DNA of 64,000 nt from Chamaecrista fasciculata (lineage: Eukaryota > Streptophyta > Magnoliopsida > Fabales > Fabaceae). Made by a program: the position numbers and the translations under genes. Below are positions 34,870-48,400 of the stretch, piece after piece. The DNA lies in NCBI GenBank assembly GCA_003254925.1, contig QANZ01017034.1, forward strand, positions 44,327 through 108,326, written 5' to 3'. Positions within the stretch are counted from its first letter, which is position 1; every line of letters starts with the position of its first letter. A model generated the notes under the pieces. That model saw only the letters and a program-made list of their open reading frames with translations. It ran no database searches and was not told the origin of the DNA.

Positions 34870-35370
34870 TGAATAGGGTTGTGGATGGAATCATGGTTGC
34901 AAATTGCGGACCGCATCACCAATTGCGGCCGCAATATTGCGGTTGCGGTAAGCAACGCAACCGCATCACACCGCAATTGCGGTGTGAGCCTAAATCACAT
35001 GGTTGCACCGCAACGTAAAGGTGTTGCGGCCGCAACGTTGCGGCGATGCGGCAGAAATGCGGTTACGTTGCGGTCTAGATGCTTATTTTTTTCTGATTTA
35101 AAGAAATTTTGATCTGAAAAATTAGGGAGAAACATAGAAAGAGCGTGTAGAAGAATTGGAGAGTTTATTGGTTGATTTATTATATCCACCACTTATTATC
35201 ATAGCTTCAAATATGAGATAATAAGATGGAGAGATTGAATTTGAGAAGAATGAGTGAGGTGTGAATTCATATATGTATGAGTTCATATAATATATTTAAC
35301 TTTTAAAATTTAACATTTTGTGCAATTTTAAAAAAATTCACGACCGCAGTAACCGCAACCCGCATCNTGT
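34870..35370. repeat. Element-like tract rich in TTGCGG / CCGCAA motifs
   Basis: From about 34895 to 35075 the hexamers TTGCGG and CCGCAA occur repeatedly in both orientations (for example ATTGCGGCCGCAATATTGCG). The same motif reappears at about 35340-35366 (GACCGCAGTAACCGCAACCC) before a single N. Such terminal motif clusters suggest a non-autonomous DNA transposon, but I could not define ends or a TSD. The open frame at 34879-35112 follows the repeats and is not a gene. Confidence 0.5.
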
Positions 35371-35619
35371 TTGTGACTTGTGAGGAATATATGGAAATCA
35401 TTTGACGTCCTTCCAACTCCCAAGTCCCACACATTTTCACAGTCTTGGCAGTCAATTTACGAGTCAACGGCGATAGAATAATACAAAGCTTAGCCCTCCA
35501 CTCATCTTTTTGACTAGGTTACTCTGCCTTAGGATGATTGTCCTCTGTTCTTATGTATGTGATACACTGTTAACAAACTGAGAACGTAATTAGAGAATCA
35601 CAAAATAGGGGAATTCGTG

Positions 35620-38600
35620 ATGTCTCCAGTTTCTGTGTTTCGTTTCCTCGTGCTTTCTCAGCTTCTTCTTCTTGTTCTCTGTGCACATGGGAACCATGAT
35701 GAGTGTCCAAAGTCGTTTGAATGTGGAAATCTCGGTTCATTCCACTTTCCTTTCACCAAAGCTGAAAGGCAAGACTGTGGCTTATTGATCATCCATGGTT
35801 GTGATGATCCAAACTCAGTTAAACAGATTCAATTGGAAAAGAATGGAAAACCATTCCAGCTTACAAATCTCCAGCAGCCAGCAAATTTCATTACAGTTTT
35901 TGACAAGGATCTTAACAATCAATTGAAATCTGCAGATATTTGTGGAGTTTTCGACAGAAATATCACTCTTCCTCAAATATCTCCTTTGATTTCTTTTAAC
36001 ATCCCTTATAACGTAACCATATTCAGATGCAACCATAGCCTCAATGTCATCCCTTCCAGTCGTTTTATCAAGCATCCTTGTAATGACTTCATGATCTATT
36101 ATCACAACATGTCATACCTTTCTCCAAATCATCATGTCCTACTCCAGAACCCTTTCTCAGCATGTTCAATTCTTCAGCTTCCAATAAAGGACTTGGCTAA
36201 TACCCAAGAACTTACGTCCTTCTTAACTAGTGATTTTGTTCTTCAAGTACGATTATCTGATGCTTGTGATATATGTTACAACCGCAGGGGAGGCCAGTGT
36301 CAACTGGACCACAACAACTTTTACTGCGACATAGGTACACTTATATATATATATATATATGCTTTCAAATCCAAGTAATACGAGTTCTTCCTCAATCTTT
36401 ATCATTGAAACATTTATTTGAATTGTCTTGATCGGATGAAGGATATTTTTGTCCTTGACATAGCTATAAATTCTGCTTCTTATGAATTATTTTTGGGTCT
36501 TTAACTTACTGGTTCTTTTTTTTGCCAAATATAATTTACTGGAAGCTACTTCTTACTTTTGGAGCCATTTGATGACTTTCCTCTGTTATCTGTAGCACAA
36601 GGTTAATTAGTTGAGCGTCCTTGATAACTTGCCTTTTTTGTTTGCAACTAGAAATAGGACACTCAATTTTTCTGATCTCACACTATTTTGGTCTTGCACT
36701 TCGTATATATTTTCCTCACTTAAAATTATTTCATTTTTTTGTGAAAATTAATCATGCGCTCCTTATAGTTTACTCTAATCTTTAATTTAGTTCCTACTAT
36801 TTTTATTTTATTAAAATAAGCCCTTATACTTTGAAAATGTTTAGGTTTTAGTCCTTAAAACACAAATTTGTCATATTTATTTATTTAGAACTAATTAAGA
36901 TAATCAATTATGACAAAATCTAATATAAATCTTTTTAAAGCTTTGATATTATAGTATATATAAGGAACTAATTTTATATTTTTTCTTGGAGTTTTAAAAA
37001 ATATTATCACATAATTAAAAGTTAAGGATTAAAGTATAAAGATTAATAGGAAGTACTGGTAAAAAAATAAAATTGTAGGGGCTAAATTAAAAACTTAAGT
37101 AAAGTGTGAGGACTAAATGACTAATTTTCCATTTTTTTTCCAAGTGCAGTTCCAACTCCATCTGCACCTCTACCTTTATCTCTACCTCCATCTGACAGCC
37201 ATAAAGGTAATGTTACGCTGGCAAAGGGACTCGGGATAAGCCTAGGTAATCTATATTATTATTATTATTACTATTCATTTTCAGCTGTTAGCCTTCCAAC
37301 TTAACCAGTGTGAGAGTTATTATTATGTGAATTTTTTTTTTGGATCCAATTCCAACTGTTAGCTTCGAATTAATATAATGATCCTCACTAATCCCCAGTA
37401 TCAATTGCAGCACTACTAGGTTAAAAATTGATCCTTTCTTTGATGTTATATTTAATCCTAATTCTCCTTCCCATTTTGTTTGACAGTTTAGTTAGGGCTT
37501 CTTTTAAGGTGGAGAAACGAATTCATGAGTTAATTCTTGGTATTTATTTGAGATAAAATATGTTCAGACGTATACAAGATTTCAATGAATTTTTCTCATC
37601 TCATCGTTGCAAAACCAAAAAAAAAAGTTTGAATGCTCAAATTGGTCCTATGTTTTTGCCTCAAAGTTCATTTTGGTCTTTTATCTTTCAAAATGTTCAA
37701 ATTGGTCCTATATGTTTCCATAATGGTTCATTTTGATCCCAAACTATTGAATATAATTATATCTCTCTCGTTTCAAGTTTTAAATGCAATGACTTCAAAG
37801 CTACAGATTGTTTTTGACGAGTACTCCTTTATGCATTTATACAATTAGCAAACAAGATCAAATCGAGTCCGAAAAGTGGGTCGCTCGTTTTACGGTCAAA
37901 TAAGCGAAAATAGTCTATCTAAACTTCTCTTTCAAGTTCATCTAAACTTATTTATTTAATTCCTTCGCAGCTTTATCTGCTGGAGTTGTAATGCTATTGG
38001 TTGTTGCTTTATGCTTCATAAGAAAGAAATCTAGCTTCTCTTTGAACAAAAATCATCTAACCCATGAAATTATTGAGAACTTTCTCAAACAACATGGACC
38101 CCTCCCTACTAGGAGGTACACATACTCAGAGATAGAGAAAGCCACAAACAGATTCAAGAGCATACTAGGGCAGGGAGGTTATGGCAGCGTCTACAAAGGG
38201 AAGCTACAAGATGGTCGTCTTGTTGCAGTGAAGGTGCTAAATGAGTTAAAAGGCAGTGGTGAGGATTTCATCAATGAAGTTGCAAGTATTAGCAGGACAT
38301 CTCATGTTAACATTGTAAGCCTTTTGGGATTCTGTTTCCAAGGTTCTAAAAGAGCATTGGTTTATGAGTTCATGTGCAATGGATCGCTCGAGAAGTTTAT
38401 ATACGAGGAAAATTCCAACATCGTTGATCGTCAATTGGATTGTAAGACTTTGTATGACATTTCAATTGGTGTTGCCAGAGGACTAGAGTACTTGCACAGA
38501 GGCTGCAATACTAGAATCTTGCATTTTGACATAAAACCTCATAACATACTACTTGATGAGGATTTCTGTCCCAAGATATCAGATTTTGGACTTGCAAAAT

Positions 38601-39085
38601 TGTGTCCTACAAAAGAGAGCATTGTATCACTTACGGGTGCAAGGGGAACAGCAGGATATATTGCTCCTGAGGTGTTCTCTAGGAATTTTGGGGAAGTTTC
38701 TTATAAGTCAGACGTATATAGCTATGGAATGATGGTTCTAGAAATGGTTGGAGGAAGAAGAAGGAACATAAATTTCAAAGTTGATCGCTCGAGCGAAATA
38801 TATTTTCCACACTGGATTTATAAACGTCTTGAATCAGATCAAGAACTTGGACTGAGGTGCATTAAGAATGATATTGATACAGAAAAGATGAGAAAGATGA
38901 CTTTGGTTAGCTTATGGTGCATACAGACCAACCCTTCAACTCGACCAACAATGAGTAAAGTGGTGGAAATGCTGGAAGGAAGCTTGGAATCTTTGCAAAT
39001 ACCACCAAAACCTTATCTGTCTTCTCCTTCAACATCTCCAGTCCATGACTCAACTCATACATATTCTTGTGAGATCACTTTGTAG
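35620..39085 (+). CDS. LRK10L-type receptor-like kinase LRK-1, 3 exons
   Basis: Exons 35620-36334, 37150-37245 and 37971-39085, both introns phase 1, 641 aa. I start at the ATG at 35620; the GTG just before it is not a plant start. A signal peptide (about residues 1-24, ending VLCAHG) precedes a cysteine-rich GUB_WAK-type ectodomain with [17 protein letters not shown] and a C..C....GGQC......FYC end. A transmembrane helix lies at about 268-287. The kinase has GQGGYGSV (about 337), VAVK lysine (about 358), HFDIKPHN (455-462), DFG (475-477) and [12 protein letters not shown] instead of HRD makes it a non-RD kinase, common in immune receptors. Ligand unknown. It is convergent with LRK-2 across about 0.8 kb; its ectodomain differs clearly from LRK-2/3. 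Intron 1 holds a foldback repeat. Confidence 0.9.
36770..37130. repeat. Foldback repeat in LRK-1 intron 1
   Basis: The left arm has TAGTTTACTCTAATCTTTAATTTAG and GGTTTTAGTCCTTAAAAC. The right arm has the inverse (AAGTTAAGGATTAAAGTATA, GGGGCTAAATTAAAAACTTA, GTGAGGACTAAATGAC). It ends about 20 bases before the splice acceptor of exon 2. Non-coding. Confidence 0.45.
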
Positions 39086-39910
39086 TTACTCTGTTCTATA
39101 CGAGGTGTGTTGTATCTGATTATATGTTATGTACGAGTTTTTATTGTCAATTCCTTTTGAAAACTGTGATATGCATGCAATTCAAGCTGCCATCAATACT
39201 GAAACTTGTAACTGATGTCAAGTTTAATTTGTAGTTGTATGCTATTTCATCTAAAGAGGCTTAAGAGTTAACTAGTAAATAAGAAAATAATACAAAGGAA
39301 AAATGCTTCTGCTAAAAAAATAACAACGGAAAAAGATATAGGATCAGTGTTTGAGACAAATAAGAACTGTTGATCTTCAATAACATGAACCTAAGTTCAA
39401 ATGGCATTAAAAAAGAAAGGAGACCAACCCAATATAATATATCTGCCATACATATGATAATATACTTAATAAGATGATAACACAGTTTGGAAGCAGGAAA
39501 CGGAATCATTAAATGTAAGAAAAGACTAGACAAATAATACTTCAATCTTCCTAAAAGATAGGTGGTGGTAATAGGTTCCAGAAAATCAAAAACTGATGCC
39601 TGGAATTACAAAGATATTTCACACTATTGATGGTTTTGTAAAGAGATATTATGAATGAAAATATGAATACCTCAGAGAAATTATGACATAATCTCATACT
39701 AATGCCTGAACAAGCCCTGGAATGCTTTAGAGATCGAGATGCAGCTCGATCACATGTAAAGGAGAAATCCAAAGGTCATATAACTTACTATCCTTTCATA
39801 GATGTGGTTATCCACAAATCATATGCATGTTTATGCTATTTCCCCTTGGATGACCTCATACTATTAACATATGCTACAAAAATATAAAACATGCAAAAAA
39901 AAAAGTGATA
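39086..39910. other. Convergent 3' intergenic region between LRK-1 and LRK-2
   Basis: About 825 bases serving as 3' UTR/terminator space for both kinase genes. Short open frames on both strands show no family resemblance. Confidence 0.5.
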
Positions 39911-42872
39911 TCATTGAGTTGAGGAAGAGCATTGTGATCTTAAAGGAGATGACAAGTAAGGTTTTGGTGGTAATTGCAAGCTCTCAACTCTGCCTTCAAG
40001 CATTTCCACCACTTTACTCATCTTTGGACGCTCTGAAGGATCAGTTTGTATGCACCACAAGCTTACCATCACCATTTGTCTCATCCTCTCTTTATCACCT
40101 TCATCTCTAATGCTCTCTAATGCAAACTCTTGGTTTAGTTCTAGACGCTTGTAAATCCAATGTGGAAAATATATTTCACTTGTACTATCAACTTCAACAC
40201 TCACATTCCTTCTTCCTCCAACCATTTCCAAAACCATCATTCCAAAACTGTACACATCTGATTTGTGAGAGACCCCTCCGAAGTTTCTAGAAATCACCTC
40301 AGGAGCAATGTATCCTATGGTTCCTCTAGCACACAACATGGACACAAAGCTCTCGTTTCTGGGGCATATTTTAGCGAGTCCAAAATCCGAAATCTTAGGG
40401 AAAAACTTTTCGTCTAACAATATGTTGTGAGGCTTTATGTCAAAATGCAGTATCCTAGTGTTGCATCCTCTGTGTAAGTACTCCAAACCTCTTGCAACAC
40501 CTACTGCAATTTGGTATAGTATTTCACAACTCAGCTGGTGATTGATCACATTATTAGAGGGATCACTTTGGTTTTCATATATGAACTTCTCTAGAGACCC
40601 ATTAGCCATGAACTCATACACAAGGGCCTTCTTAGATCCTTCAAAACAGAACCCTAATAGAGTGACAATGTTAACATGAGACGTTCTACTAATACTAGCC
40701 ACCTCATTGATGAATTCCTCTCCATTACCTTTAGTTTCATTCAAAACCTTTACTGCAACTAGACGTTTGTCATGTAACTTCCCTTTGAACACACTTCCAT
40801 AGCCCCCTTGGCCTAATTTCTCTTTGAAAGAGTCGGTCATTTTCTTTATCTCTGCGTAGCTATATCTTTTGATAGGAAGTGGCCCATGGCTCTTGAGAAA
40901 GGCCTCGAAATCTTGATGAGCTTTGGATTTGTTTTTCCAGAACCTGGTGATTTTAAGAGAAAATAATTGCCTCCTAAAGCAGTAGATTACAATGATTAAA
41001 ACTCCTGCTCCTACTCCTGCAACTGCATAAATTGCATTCAAAGAAGTTTTATGAGATGGTGTCATAAATTGCCAACCATCCCTTTATTTGTCTTCAAAGG
41101 GATACTATTATATGTGTCTCCCATGCACTTTCAAAACTCATTGGGATGGTTTGATTGTTTAAGGAAACATTGTAGATTGTTTTGAGATGATAGAAACTTT
41201 TAGGAAAAAATGAAATTTAACCCCAAGCTAAGTATTTAAGAATAAAATGGGATTTCGACCAAAATAAAAAGCTTTCTCATTCTCAAAGATTTCTCCCTAT
41301 AGTTTTTGTGTTACTCCCTGTTTGTCCTTTTTCCCTTTTTGTGTATCTCTAATTCTCAATTATCATATGCTAAGGAAAGTTGGGATATATATAATATTAG
41401 AGGTTTTGCGTATCCTGTCGGACACGCAAATATACATTTAAAGTTTTAAATGATTAAAAGTATAGAATCATATACAAAAATTAAAAATAGATAATTTTGT
41501 AATATTTTTGCATTAATAATTAAAAACACAAAAAAGAAATGATCTCATGAAAATATAATTCTTTAGATACATCGAATATTATGCAAGTAGAGGTGAGGGA
41601 AGTTATATTTAGTGTATAAGGGAAATGGATAGACAGAGAGATTTTTTTATTTTTTTTATTTTTAATTGTTTAATTTTGACCGACGAAAAATATCATCACA
41701 CATATAATATAGTATAGATATAGATATTGGTTATTAAAAAAAATAGCAACAAGGTAAGAACTTGAAACAATAAAAATGATCACCTGTTGTAGCAATAACC
41801 ACCACTGGCTTTCCAGTTTTCTCTGTCAAGAAATAATAGTATAGTACATTATTAAGAATGTTGAAACACAGTAACACACAAATAATACTTTTAAATTATA
41901 TCTGACGATATATTATATATCATATAGTTTTGGAGGCGTTAGATTATTTGATTGGTCTTAAAAATATATAATATATCTTATTATAAATAATCTTACACTG
42001 TTAATTTTGAAAATAACATTATTGATGGTTTATTAAAAATAAAAATCATAAAACTGGACCATAAGACGTGACAAAGGAAAAAGAGAGGTAAGAGTACCAG
42101 AATCACATATCAATGGGTGATCTCCATCAATACAGTAACACCTAAAGCTGTAAACACCCAAGTCGTACCCACACTTCCCTCCACTCTTCTCGCACCTTTC
42201 GCACGTATCCTCCCTCCATCCCACCACAAACCCTTTTCCCAGTGCCTCTTCAATCCCTTCTTTTCTGTACTCTTCACCCACCCAAACTTTTGTTACATTC
42301 CCCTTGCAATACCTCGTCGCGTATTTCGTATTTTGGTTGTTCGCTTCAACTGCTACAACAGAATTCGTTCTGTTTTCTGCAGAGCAACCAATTCTGTATC
42401 TCTGGAGCTCTCGAGGCAGAGAAGGCAAGTGGCAGTTGAAAAACAAGAGTAGTTCTGTTTGGTTAGGAGCGAAGTGAAACCTGCCAGCGACAGTGGAAAA
42501 GGTGATATTCATGGTGGGAGAGAGACAATGATGGGTGGTGTATGAAAACAGGGGATTTGAAACTCGAAAAGTGTGATTGTTGTAGAAGATTTGGTGAATT
42601 GTGTACAAGGTTTGTGATAGATTGAACATTGGGAATCCATTGTGGCCACATACGACACTGAAACGAGGGAATCCACAGTAGTGTGGTTGTTTTCCTTCGA
42701 TGTAGAATGGGTAGGTTATGTTTAGGCCGTTCCCACAGGATTTGGGCTCACACATTTTGTACTTTGGGATCGAGGAAGAAGAAGAAATAGAATGACCCAA
42801 CGAGCATTTCCATTCAAAGGAAAGGAAGAAAGTGAATAGAAACAAGAGGTTGTAATTCAGAATTATTGGCAT
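39911..42872 (-). CDS. LRK10L-type receptor-like kinase LRK-2, 3 exons
   Basis: Minus-strand exons 42872-42098, 41822-41784 and 41022-39911, both introns phase 1, 641 aa. A signal peptide of about 26 residues is followed by a GUB_WAK domain (CEPKSCGNGLNITYPFYIEG, then CGFPRFSVVCGHNGFPMFNL) and a WAK-associated cysteine block (CERCEKSGGKCG...FRCYC). A tiny 39-base exon encodes the link to the transmembrane helix (about 272-289, AGVGAGVLIIVIYC). The kinase has GQGGYGSV (about 342), VAVK lysine (about 363), HFD at 464-466, DFG at 484-486 and GTIGYIAPE. The exon plan equals that of LRK-3, and the kinases are very alike (for example the shared NGSLEKFIY and [20 protein letters not shown] stretches). 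Likely a plasma-membrane receptor of the WAK/LRK10L group; ligand unknown. Confidence 0.9.
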
Positions 42873-45186
42873 ACCTTAATCCTCCTTCGGGATACTTTTC
42901 TGAACTAGATTACTGGGTTTTGTGATTCTGGGTAATGGAACAAGGTTGGGTTGAAACTTGAATGTGTGGTGTGGAATTTGTAAAACGTTGAGCTAGAAGA
43001 TGACTCGGATTTGGACTCAAAGTCCACATTTGATACCAACCGCAAGAATGATACTGCTGACGCGCTTTCAAATTAATACAAGTTGTCATTTTATAGAGTA
43101 TTATTTCAACTCAACTCTTGGTCGCCAAATAATTTAAAGTTTTTTTGCTTTTATTTTAAAAGGTAAATTATATTTTTGTGTCATTGGGTCACTTATACTT
43201 TGATATCCCGTATTCGATCTTATGCTTCATTCCATTCGTATATTAATGGAATATATGATCACCGGCACAACAAGTATTTTCTTTTTTATAATAATTTTGA
43301 GAGAAAGATAGTGGTTCATTTCATCATTTTCTTTCAATAAATAATGATTGATCAATCGAACTATATTTGAGAATATGTATCTCTCATGTTATATGTTTAA
43401 ATTGTGCATATGATATGGTGTTAATTAAAAAGTTCTTGAAACAAACTTTTTGATGATATCTAGGTCACATATAATAACACATTGTAAATTTGAACTTGAC
43501 ATTAGAGGTCTTTGAGATACAGAATCTTGATTATGTGGCGATATCCCTTAACTTTTGAATCTGTGTCTGAAATGTACAAAGTTCAAAGAGTATCACCAGA
43601 TTGACATTATGACATATATGATGAGAAGAAGACTTGACAAGATTATATATATAAGAGAAATCATTTGTGAGCGGAAGGAGAAGTTACTTGACACAAATCT
43701 CTTGGGTTGTCTATCGAGCTGAAAAAAAAAAACGAAAATGAGGAGATCTTAAGTGATGACGAAATCTCATATAACATTATCAGGGGTGCTTTTTGCTGCT
43801 CGTAGAATAGTTATGAGTTATGACTTAATTGTATATGAACAATTTTATGTTTGTGTTACTTATAAAAGATTAATTTAGACTTTTTTGTCTATATATATGC
43901 ACTTTGAATTTGTAAGTGAATGTTATTTACCATGTTATGGATTTATTTAAGTTTTTTTTTAATAATTTCTTTGTGTTGAGTATTTATGATGCTGTCACAA
44001 AATATAAATAAAAAAGTTGTGGCCAAGTTTGTGATGGAAACACTATTAATCTGTCACAAAAGTATAAAATTTATTGATGAATTTGTGACAAAAAGATTTG
44101 TTGTTAGAATTTAGTGATGGAATGTTCGTCACCATAAACAATCATATTTTTACTATTTTGAATAACACTAATGGCGATTTTGTGACGGATTGTTCTAATT
44201 ATTTTGTCACAAAGTTAATGATGGAAACATCATCATTCATCATCAGTAACAAAAAATTTGTAACAAGTAAAATAGTGTCAACTTTTTTGACGGACAAATC
44301 TGTCAGAAAATCAAATTTGTAACGGATTTCATGATTTAGAAATGTTTTTTCTTGGTAGTCAGAAATGTTTTTTTTTTGTTACAAAATCAAAATTTTCTAA
44401 TAGTATATAATTTTTATTTATTAGTAATTGAATTAAAATAACTTACAGAAATTTTTAGTGACTTTTATCTCCATCGATATGGACAATATATATATTTTTT
44501 TTAACCTGAATACCTTACCGAATAAAAAATGGCAGTATAATCCTTACAATGATGAGATATATAAATTAATTTTCTGAGAAGAAAAAACGTAAAGTTTTTT
44601 AAATTTGAACTGACGCGCTTTGAGAAAACAACAACATAGTAAGTTTTTTTTTTTAAATCAATGTTTAGTTATTAATTGATAGTGATTCCAAAATTGTAAA
44701 GGATTACAAGTGTATAAATTAATATTTTTTTTATATACTTAGTTGTCTACCCCTGAATTATAAAAATTGACAAATAAATTCACAGAGCTTTGAACGTCAA
44801 ATCACAGAATCCTTAGATCGGAACCACAAAACACCATTAAATTCAAATAACTTAGTTTGATAAAATTCATAAATTTTAACTTCGATTACTTAATATATAT
44901 ATATATATATATATACACACTAGGGGCTTGACGTGCCCGTAATGTAATGTTTGAATTGATTTGAAGTTAAAGATTACATAAAGTTTTTATATTGATAAAT
45001 GAGTAAGTTTGAGACCAATTTGAAATTTCTTGATACATTTTGGACTAATTAAAAATTTTGACTTAATGAGAATGAACATGGATGATTTTTTTTTACATAA
45101 AAATGAACGAGTGCTAGCTAGAGAAAAGTGAGTGATTTTTTTTCTTTTTTAATTTTTTAATTCAATAATTTTGACCAACCATAAAT
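42873..45186. other. 5' flank of LRK-2 and intergenic sequence
   Basis: The proximal 200 bases are the likely LRK-2 promoter/5' UTR. An ACTGACGCGCTTTGAG segment at 44609-44653 recurs beyond the copia element at about 50367-50410, with a shorter related piece (CTGCTGACGCGCTTTCAAA) at about 43054. An (AT)n tract lies at 44891-44912. No gene was recognised. Confidence 0.5.
43975..44365. mobile_element. Probable relic of a CACTA-like element end
   Basis: Short motifs of the form TTTGTGAC(A/G)GA and their complements (CTGTCACAAAAT, TTTGTCACAAAG, ATCTGTCAGAAAATC) recur about ten times. The right border reads TTTTTTCTTGGTAGTC, like a reversed CACTACCAAGAAA terminus. Clustered subterminal repeats next to such an end are typical of CACTA elements. 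The other end and a target duplication were not found. Confidence 0.45.
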
Positions 45187-45191
45187 GGGTG

Positions 45192-45428
45192 TGTTAGAAC
45201 ATAATTAATATAGTTAATGTTGTAATTAGTTGTGTAATTAGTTGTAGCCGTTAGAGGTGCACATGGTCTAAGACACGTGTCTACCTCAGCGGATTTTATG
45301 CTGTATCTGTAACCAAATCCAGCTGTATAGATTCTTCTCAATACACGTAATATATAGCAGCCTGAGGTACCACAATTTGGTACTCTGAGCATTTCATTCA
45401 TTTCTGGTATTTACCCTAAATTCTATCT
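45192..45428 (+). repeat. Copia 5' LTR
   Basis: Begins TGTTAGAACATAATTAAT and ends AAATTCTATCT. The end is not the canonical CA, but both LTRs share it and the PBS follows directly. A TATA-like CGTAATATATAGC at about 45344-45357 marks the probable transcription start region. Confidence 0.93.
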
Positions 45429-45440
45429 TGGTATCAGAGC
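45429..45440 (+). promoter_or_regulatory. Primer binding site (initiator Met-tRNA)
   Basis: TGGTATCAGAGC directly follows the 5' LTR. It is the usual complement of plant initiator tRNA-Met used to prime reverse transcription in copia elements. Confidence 0.92.
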
Positions 45441-45442
45441 CA

Positions 45443-48400
45443 ATGGCTTCATCAGCTAATGCCTCCTCTGCTTCCTCTGGTGCCGCCGCCTCTGGCGCCG
45501 CCTCTGCCTCTCTTGAGTCTTCTATGTCTCAGGCTGCCAAAACTCACTCTCTGTTTAGCTCGTCAACCCAGAATGCCTCTATCAAGTTGGATAGAGAAAA
45601 TTACTTAGTCTGGGAATCTGTCGTTCGTCCATTCATCAGGGGGAACCGTCTCGAAGGCTATATCAATGGCCTCACTCCAGCTCCGCCGCGTATGATTCAA
45701 TCCGGTACCAACATGATACCGAATCCGGCGTATGAAGCTTGGGAAGATGTTGATCAAATGCTTATGGGGTGGCTACGCAACAACATGACTGTTGATATCG
45801 CGTCTCATCTCTTTCATTGCACTACTGCCTTTGATTTATGGGTAGGTGCTCGGGAACTCACTTGTGCAGCGATGCAATCTCGTGTTTTAGTGTTGCAGGG
45901 TGAGATCTATCAGACTCGTAAGAACTCTATGAAGATGATTGACTATCTGGGCAAGATGAAGTCGCTGTCGGATCAATTACTTCTTGCTGGAGCGCCCATT
46001 TCTACCGACCAGCTCATTCTACACACTCTCCGTGGCCTTGATGGTGATTACAATCCAATTGTCGTCAAGCTTACCGGACTGCCAGGTCTTACCTGGGTTG
46101 CTGCTCAGTCTGAGCTCCTTGCCTTTGAGAGTCGCCTCGATCAGCTTGCTCAGCTATCCGGATTGTCCATTCAACCTTCAGCAAACTTTGCTCAGCGTAG
46201 CGAAGGATCGGCGCCTGGTTCATGGCGTGGGTCTCCCCGAGGAGGTTCTCGGGGTCGTGGTCGTAACCCTCGAGGAGGTCGTCGTGGTGGTTCTACTAGC
46301 AATCGCCCCTACTGTGGCTTGTGTGAACGTCCGGGTCATCATGTCAACAATTGCTATCATCGGTTTGACCGTTCGTTTCAACCGCCTACTCATGGTCGTG
46401 GCTTCTCCGGCTCCTCTGGGAATTTTTCAACACCACACGCCATGTATGCTGCCTTTGAAAGCTCCTCTGTTATGCCTCGTTCGGTTGTTGATCCCAACTG
46501 GTATCTTGACAGTGGCGCCAATTATCATGTCACACCGTATAGTGAGCAACTCGAGCACTACAATGCAGTAGGTATGACTCATCCTCCTTTACTTACTTGC
46601 ACTGGTCATCAAGCATCTATTCTAGGAGTTGGTTCTGCTACTCTTCATACATCATCTCCTAATTCCTCTATATTGTTAAAAGATGTTCTGGTTGTTCCTA
46701 CAGCCACTAAGAATCTTGTGAGTGTCAATAAACTCACTAAGGATAACCCGGTTGATGTGTTTTTTACTGGTGATACTTGTGTTGTGAAGGACAAGAGGAC
46801 AGACAGGTCGCTGGTTCACAGGACGGCAACCCAAGGAATGTATCCGGTGGGTGGTCAAGTTCAACCTCAAGCTAATACAGTGACAGCAGCACATACTCGG
46901 GACTATCGAGAATTTTTGAAATGGCATTACAAGTTAGGCCATCCTAGTGATAGGATTTTAAAATCAGTACTAAATAAGTGTAATGTCTCTATTCCTTCTA
47001 TTCCGGATACAGTTTGTGAGGCATGTCAATATGGAAAGTCTAAACTATTACCTTTTGTTAAGTCTCTTTCTCAAGCCTCCTCTCCTCTTGAACTTATACA
47101 TACTGATCTTTGGGGTCCGTCCCCTGTTCAATCTGTCAATGGGTATCGATTTTATATTCATTTTGTTGACGATTTCTCACGTTATACTTGGCTCTTTCCC
47201 TTAAAGCATAAAAGCGAGGCTGTTACTGCATTCAATTTATTTCGAGCTCAAGTTGAAAATCAATTTTCGGCAAAAATAAAATTCATTCAATGTGATAATG
47301 GACTTGAATATAAGCCTATCAGTACTATTGCTCAGACATTAGGGATTCAAATGCGGTACACCTGTCCATACACTTCGGCTCAAAATGGAAGAGCTGAAAG
47401 AAAACATCGGCACATCGTCGAAATGGGGTTAACTCTACTTGCTCAAGCACGCCTACCTTACACCTACTGGGTAGACGCCTTTCTCATGGCCGTGTTCATC
47501 ATTAATCGGCTTCCTACACCAGTGCTTGATATGTCTACACCCCTGTCCTTGCTCCGGGGAAAAGACCTTGACTATGCCGTATCACAGCCTTTTGGATGTG
47601 CTTGTTATCCGTGTCTCAAGCCCTACAATGAACATAAAATGCAATTTCACAGTCAAAAGTGCGTTTACTTAGGCCCCGCTCCACAACACAAAGGCTCGAA
47701 ATGCTTAAGTCCTACAGGGCGGATATACATTTCCAGACATGTAGTTTTCGATAGCTTGGTGTTCCCGTGTCACACCGGGTTCCTTGACCGACGCTCTTCG
47801 CCGTCACAGCATGACTGCATTATTCCTCTTGTTCTTGATCCACACTCTGTTCGCGAGCATCCCTCTGTTTCTCTCCAAAACACACAGAGTCTGAATGAGG
47901 GAGGCAACCCATCAATGGCACGTGAGTTTTTAAGTGAGGCATGTGACACTGAATCTCCGACTAGGTCCTCGCCTGGTCATCCGCCAACTGAGTCTCCGCC
48001 TCGGTCTCCGCCTAGGTCTCTGCCTGGGCATCCGCCTACTGGGTCTCCGACTAGGTCCTCGCCCGGTCATCCGCCAACTGAGTCTCCGGCTAGGTCTCCG
48101 CCTGGGTATCCGCCTAGGTCTTCGGCTGGGTATCCACCTACTGGGTCTCCAACTAGGTCTCAGCCTAGGTCTCCGACTGCATCTCCATCTACTGGGTCTC
48201 CGACTAGGTCTCCGCCTGAGTATCCGCCTATTGGGTCTCCGACTTGGTCTCTGCCTGAGTATCCGCCTCCTGGGTCTCCGGCTGGGTCTCCGCCTACTGG
48301 GTCTCCGACTACTGGGTCTCCGCCTGACTCCCATACCAATCTACCGTCCGGCTCAACAACATCTATAAAAAATCCAGTTCATCTTAATGATCATCAGATG

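Noticed and set aside
35617-35619. GTG start for LRK-1
   Set aside because: Plant nuclear genes start at ATG; the next codon (35620) is ATG and begins the signal peptide.
47930-48368. Arginine-rich (minus) and leucine-rich (plus, other frame) open frames
   Set aside because: They are shadows of the in-frame S/P/T repeat of the copia polyprotein.
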